From: an uncultured Gaiellaceae bacterium
GTDB taxonomy: Bacteria > Actinomycetota > Thermoleophilia > Gaiellales > Gaiellaceae
Direction: 5' to 3'
Assembly: GCA_955652075.1 (NCBI GenBank)
Contig: CATPAS010000279.1
Span: 1 to 8,236 of the forward strand
DNA: 8,236 nucleotides
Position 1 is the first letter of the stretch, and each line of letters begins with the position of its first letter. The notes beneath the pieces are model-generated. The model saw only the letters and a program-made list of their open reading frames with translations, made no database searches and was not told where the DNA came from. Positions 6,146 to 8,236 of this stretch are shown piece after piece. The translations under genes were made by a program, and so were the position numbers.

Positions 6146-7168
6146 TCAGGCGGGGACGAGCGCGACGCGTGCTGCTGCGGTCGAGCCGCGGGCGACGATC
6201 TCAGGCTCGAAGAACAACTCGTCCGTGGAGACCGCCGCACCCTCGATCTGTCCGACCAGCATCTCGACCGCGGCGCGCCCGATCGCCTCGATCGGCTGGC
6301 GAACCGTTGTCAGCGGGGGATCCGTGCAGCTCATGAACGCGGAGTCGTCGTACCCCACGACCGAGATGTCGTCCGGAACCGAGAGCCCGGCTCGGCGTGT
6401 CGCGCGGATGGCACCGAGCGCGAGCGGATCGCTGGCGCACACGATTCCGGTCACTCCGTGCCCGATGAGCCGGGTTGCAGCGGCGTGCCCGCCCTCAAGG
6501 GAGAATCGCGTGCGCTCGACGAGCTCGCCGGCGAGCGCCCGTCCGGTTGCGCGAGCCGCAATTGCTTCGAACGCCGCCAGCTTGCGCCGCGAAGGAACAT
6601 GGTCAGGCGGTCCAAGGATGAGCCCGATCCGCTCATGGCCCAGGTAGGCGAGATGGCCGTAGGCCTGCTCCATCGCGACCGCGTCGTCGGTGGACACCCG
6701 CGGAAAGTCCAGGTGTTCCGCAGCGGCGTTGACGAGGACGACCGGCAGCCGCAGCTTCAATAGGCGCGCGTAGTGATCGTGCGGCGCATCGGCCTCCGCG
6801 TACTGCCCTCCGGCGAAAACCATGCCCGACACCTGTCGCTCGAGGAGCATCTCGACGTACTCGGCCTCGGACATGCTTCCCGTTCGCGTGCACAGGACGG
6901 CGTTGAACCCACGCTGTGCAAGTGCGCCGGCGACCACTTCCGCGAGAACCGGGAAGATCGGGTTCTGAAGCTCGGGCACCACGAGCCCGACCATGCGAGC
7001 GCGCCGCACACGCAGATGTGTCGGTCGCTCGTAACCCATGACATCGAGAGCCGTGAGAACCGCGGCCCGAGTGGCGTCCGAGATCCCAGGCTTGCCGTTG
7101 AGGACACGACTGACCGTCGCCTCGCTGACCCCGGCCTGCTTCGCCACGTCTGCAAGTTTGCGAGCCAC
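6146..7168 (-). CDS. LacI-family transcriptional regulator of the sugar operon
   Basis: The 340-residue repressor starts with the LacI helix-turn-helix at residues 4-23 (LADVAKQAGVSEATVSRVLN). A periplasmic-binding-protein-like effector domain begins near 58 (MVGLVVPELQNPIFP) and ends LTTVRQPIEAIGRAAVEMLVGQI. The linker after GYERP (PTHLRVRRARMVG) is a few residues shorter than the classic PN-x-x-A-R-x-L hinge. I recall this GYERPT-type linker as recurring in actinobacterial LacI proteins near sugar genes. GTG 7168 is chosen because the helix-turn-helix then starts at the normal distance. A TTG at 7186 would add only MSYSCR. No Shine-Dalgarno is seen, while TATAGT lies 6 nt upstream, which fits a leaderless message. 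It is co-directional with and upstream of the GH13 gene. The effector is probably an alpha-glucoside or its product (inferred). Confidence 0.92.
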   Translation of the reverse strand: MARKLADVAKQAGVSEATVSRVLNGKPGISDATRAAVLTALDVMGYERPTHLRVRRARMVGLVVPELQNPIFPVLAEVVAGALAQRGFNAVLCTRTGSMSEAEYVEMLLERQVSGMVFAGGQYAEADAPHDHYARLLKLRLPVVLVNAAAEHLDFPRVSTDDAVAMEQAYGHLAYLGHERIGLILGPPDHVPSRRKLAAFEAIAARATGRALAGELVERTRFSLEGGHAAATRLIGHGVTGIVCASDPLALGAIRATRRAGLSVPDDISVVGYDDSAFMSCTDPPLTTVRQPIEAIGRAAVEMLVGQIEGAAVSTDELFFEPEIVARGSTAAARVALVPA

Positions 7169-7174
7169 TCTGCA

Positions 7175-7180
7175 ACTATA
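7175..7180 (-). promoter_or_regulatory. Candidate -10 box of the lacI gene (TATAGT)
   Basis: The minus strand reads TATAGT, ending 6 bases before the GTG at 7168. That spacing would start the transcript at or near the start codon. No matching -35 box is present at 16-18 bases; the nearest TTGCAC is only 10 bases upstream. TGCAA motifs recur at 7151, 7171 and 7192, about two helical turns apart, and could reflect autoregulation. Confidence 0.35.
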
Positions 7181-7186
7181 CGACAA

Positions 7187-7515
7187 ATCAGTGCAAATCC
7201 TGCGTGCACCCGACGTCGCGTCTCACCCGAGGGTCGCGGCTAGGGCCGAGTTGTAGGCGACCACGTCGCCAGCCGCCAACAACGCCTGGCCGAACCCGGA
7301 ACAGGCACCACGGCCTCCTGTCGCTCCGGCGATTGATGCGCACGCCGATGACGACCGCATCGACCTCGGACCGATCGACGTCGAAGACCCGCCCTGCGTT
7401 GCACGCACCCGGGCCGAACGGATAGATGCAAACGATCGGAGCCTCACCACCGCGCCGGGCAGCCCCCGGAAGGGGCACCGAAGGAGGCACTTGCAATTCC
7501 GCGCCGCACCTGCAA
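7187..7515. other. Intergenic region between divergent lacI and DAHP synthase genes
   Basis: No convincing gene is found in these 329 bases. Open frames on both strands (for example 7188-7496 minus and 7204-7425 plus) resemble no family I know, lack ribosome binding sites, and overlap each other. The region must hold promoters for both divergent genes. A weak plus-strand candidate is TTGCAC (7399) - 18 bases - TAGATG (7423). A perfect 6-bp hairpin with a 3-base loop, GGCGAC-CAC-GTCGCC, lies at 7256-7270. TGCAA/TTGCA motifs are frequent here (7399, 7427, 7491, 7511) but not arranged in a clear palindrome. Confidence 0.5.
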
Positions 7516-7584
7516 GGGTCGCGTGGTCAAGTCCTGTGGGCCCTCGGGTTCGCAGGACTTGGCGTTTTAGGGGACGCTCTCGTC
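7516..7584 (+). repeat. Direct-repeat copy 2 with a 17-bp hairpin core, leader of the DAHP synthase gene
   Basis: This is the second copy of the element at 352-420, identical over 7526-7567 and matching at 62 of 69 positions overall. The hairpin spans 7526-7563 (arms 7526-7542 and 7547-7563, loop CTCG 7543-7546). It is followed one base later by TTTT and ends 35 nt before ATG 7599. No gene on the same strand precedes it (lacI is divergent), so here it can only act as a leader of the DAHP synthase message or as a DNA element. All differences from copy 1 lie outside the paired core. Possible roles are attenuation, control of ribosome access, or message stability; none is shown. Confidence 0.8.
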
Positions 7585-7598
7585 TTTAGACTTCAGCG

Positions 7599-8236
7599 AT
7601 GAGCGCGACATCGAAGCATTCGCCGGAGCCGGAAGTCTGGTCTCCATCGTCCTGGCGCTCATACCCCGCGCTGCATCAGCCCGAATGGCCTGACGCCGAC
7701 AAGGCGGAGGCTGCTCGCTCCCGCCTCGCATCCCTGCCACCGCTCGTCTTCGCGGGCGAAGCCCGGCAGCTCCGCGATGCGCTGGGCGAGGTTTCGGCCG
7801 GGCGCGCGTTCGTGCTCCAGGCCGGCGACTGTGCCGAGTCGTTTCACGAGTTCTCGGCGCCGCTCATCCGCGACAAGCTCAAGATTCTCCTGCAAATGGC
7901 TGCAGTCCTCACCTACGGCGGCATGCTTCCCGTCGTCAAGGTGGGGCGAATCGCCGGGCAATTCGCCAAGCCACGCTCGTCGTCGACGGAAACCGTTGAA
8001 GGCGTGGAGCTCACGTCCTTCCGCGGACACATGGTCCACGGCGAAGCGCCGACACTCGCTGCGCGCGTCCCGGACCCCGACCGGATGCTTCAGGTCTACC
8101 ACCAGTCCGCGGCCACGCTCAACCTCTTGCGTGCATTCACCAAGGGCGGTTTCGCCGACCTGATGCAGGTGCACGCGTGGAACCAGGAGTTCGTCGCCAA
8201 CTCGCCGGAGGGACGACGCTACGAAGCGATCGCCTC
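7599..8236 (+). CDS. Class-II 3-deoxy-7-phosphoheptulonate (DAHP) synthase, N-terminal part, cut by window edge
   Basis: This enzyme performs the first step of the shikimate pathway: phosphoenolpyruvate plus erythrose-4-phosphate gives DAHP, the precursor of Trp, Tyr and Phe. The visible 212 residues (the family is about 450 long) carry the class-II hallmarks. These are [19 protein letters not shown] near the N-terminus, [10 protein letters not shown] with metal-ligand Cys78, [14 protein letters not shown] with phosphoenolpyruvate-binding Arg117 (equivalent to Arg126 in the Mycobacterium tuberculosis enzyme, by my alignment from memory), and [14 protein letters not shown] 7599 is the only start after an in-frame TAG at 7587. 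No Shine-Dalgarno is seen in the 20 bases upstream, and the leader carries the conserved hairpin repeat. The mycobacterial N-terminal extension is shorter here. The gene is the class-II aroG/aroF type; the symbol is left blank because naming differs among species. Confidence 0.95.
   Translation, partial: MSATSKHSPEPEVWSPSSWRSYPALHQPEWPDADKAEAARSRLASLPPLVFAGEARQLRDALGEVSAGRAFVLQAGDCAESFHEFSAPLIRDKLKILLQMAAVLTYGGMLPVVKVGRIAGQFAKPRSSSTETVEGVELTSFRGHMVHGEAPTLAARVPDPDRMLQVYHQSAATLNLLRAFTKGGFADLMQVHAWNQEFVANSPEGRRYEAIA

Noticed and set aside
7188..7496. A 102-codon minus-strand open frame upstream of lacI, and the overlapping frame 7223-7450
   Set aside because: No recognised domain or ribosome binding site is present, and overlapping frames are open in several phases as expected by chance in GC-rich DNA.
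7523..7570. A 15-codon leader peptide (GTG to TAG) overlapping repeat copy 2
   Set aside because: It has AAGGG 4 nt upstream but no run of Trp, Phe or Tyr codons. Copy 1 lacks both the start codon and the stop, so no conserved attenuation peptide is supported.
1..8236. tRNA, rRNA, CRISPR array, insertion sequence or phage genes
   Set aside because: No clover-leaf signature, regularly spaced repeats, transposase or integrase motifs, or terminal inverted repeats were seen on either strand.

Overview
The window is high-GC DNA with strongly G/C-biased third codon positions and GTG starts. It carries a class-II DAHP synthase, an actinobacterial-type LacI regulator, and a sugar ABC importer without its own ATPase. 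Together these suggest an actinobacterium; the Thermoleophilia are a guess from gene style only. An Illumina-adapter-like block inside one gene shows this is a short-read assembly, possibly metagenomic.

Layout. Plus strand, left edge: the 3' end of a short-chain dehydrogenase (1-306), then a small DksA/TraR-like protein that lacks the zinc cysteines (460-780). Minus strand, reading from right to left: a LacI-family regulator (7168-6146), a cytoplasmic GH13 alpha-glucosidase-like enzyme (6023-4275), a sugar-binding protein (4218-2833, broken by the artefact at 3220-3261), and two CUT1 permeases (2776-1757 and 1760-840). Plus strand, right edge: the first 212 codons of class-II DAHP synthase (from 7599), cut by the window end.

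How the genes fit together. The minus-strand block reads as one alpha-glucoside uptake and hydrolysis unit. The binding protein captures an oligosaccharide, the two permeases form the channel, an ATPase encoded elsewhere (MsiK-like) would power it, and the GH13 enzyme hydrolyses the imported sugar in the cytoplasm. The LacI protein probably represses the unit through a site such as the inverted repeat at 6054-6082. An 11-bp hairpin sits between the binding-protein gene and the permease genes.

Two observations stand out. (1) A 42-nt identical, roughly 69-nt extended direct repeat lies ahead of the DksA-like gene (352-420) and ahead of the DAHP synthase gene (7516-7584). Its core folds on the plus strand into an uninterrupted 17-bp, tetraloop-capped RNA hairpin that uses four G-U pairs, so it looks like a strand-specific leader RNA element. 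(2) The binding-protein gene is interrupted by a T-run plus a sequence matching the Illumina P5 flow-cell oligo. The break is therefore almost certainly technical, not a real pseudogene.
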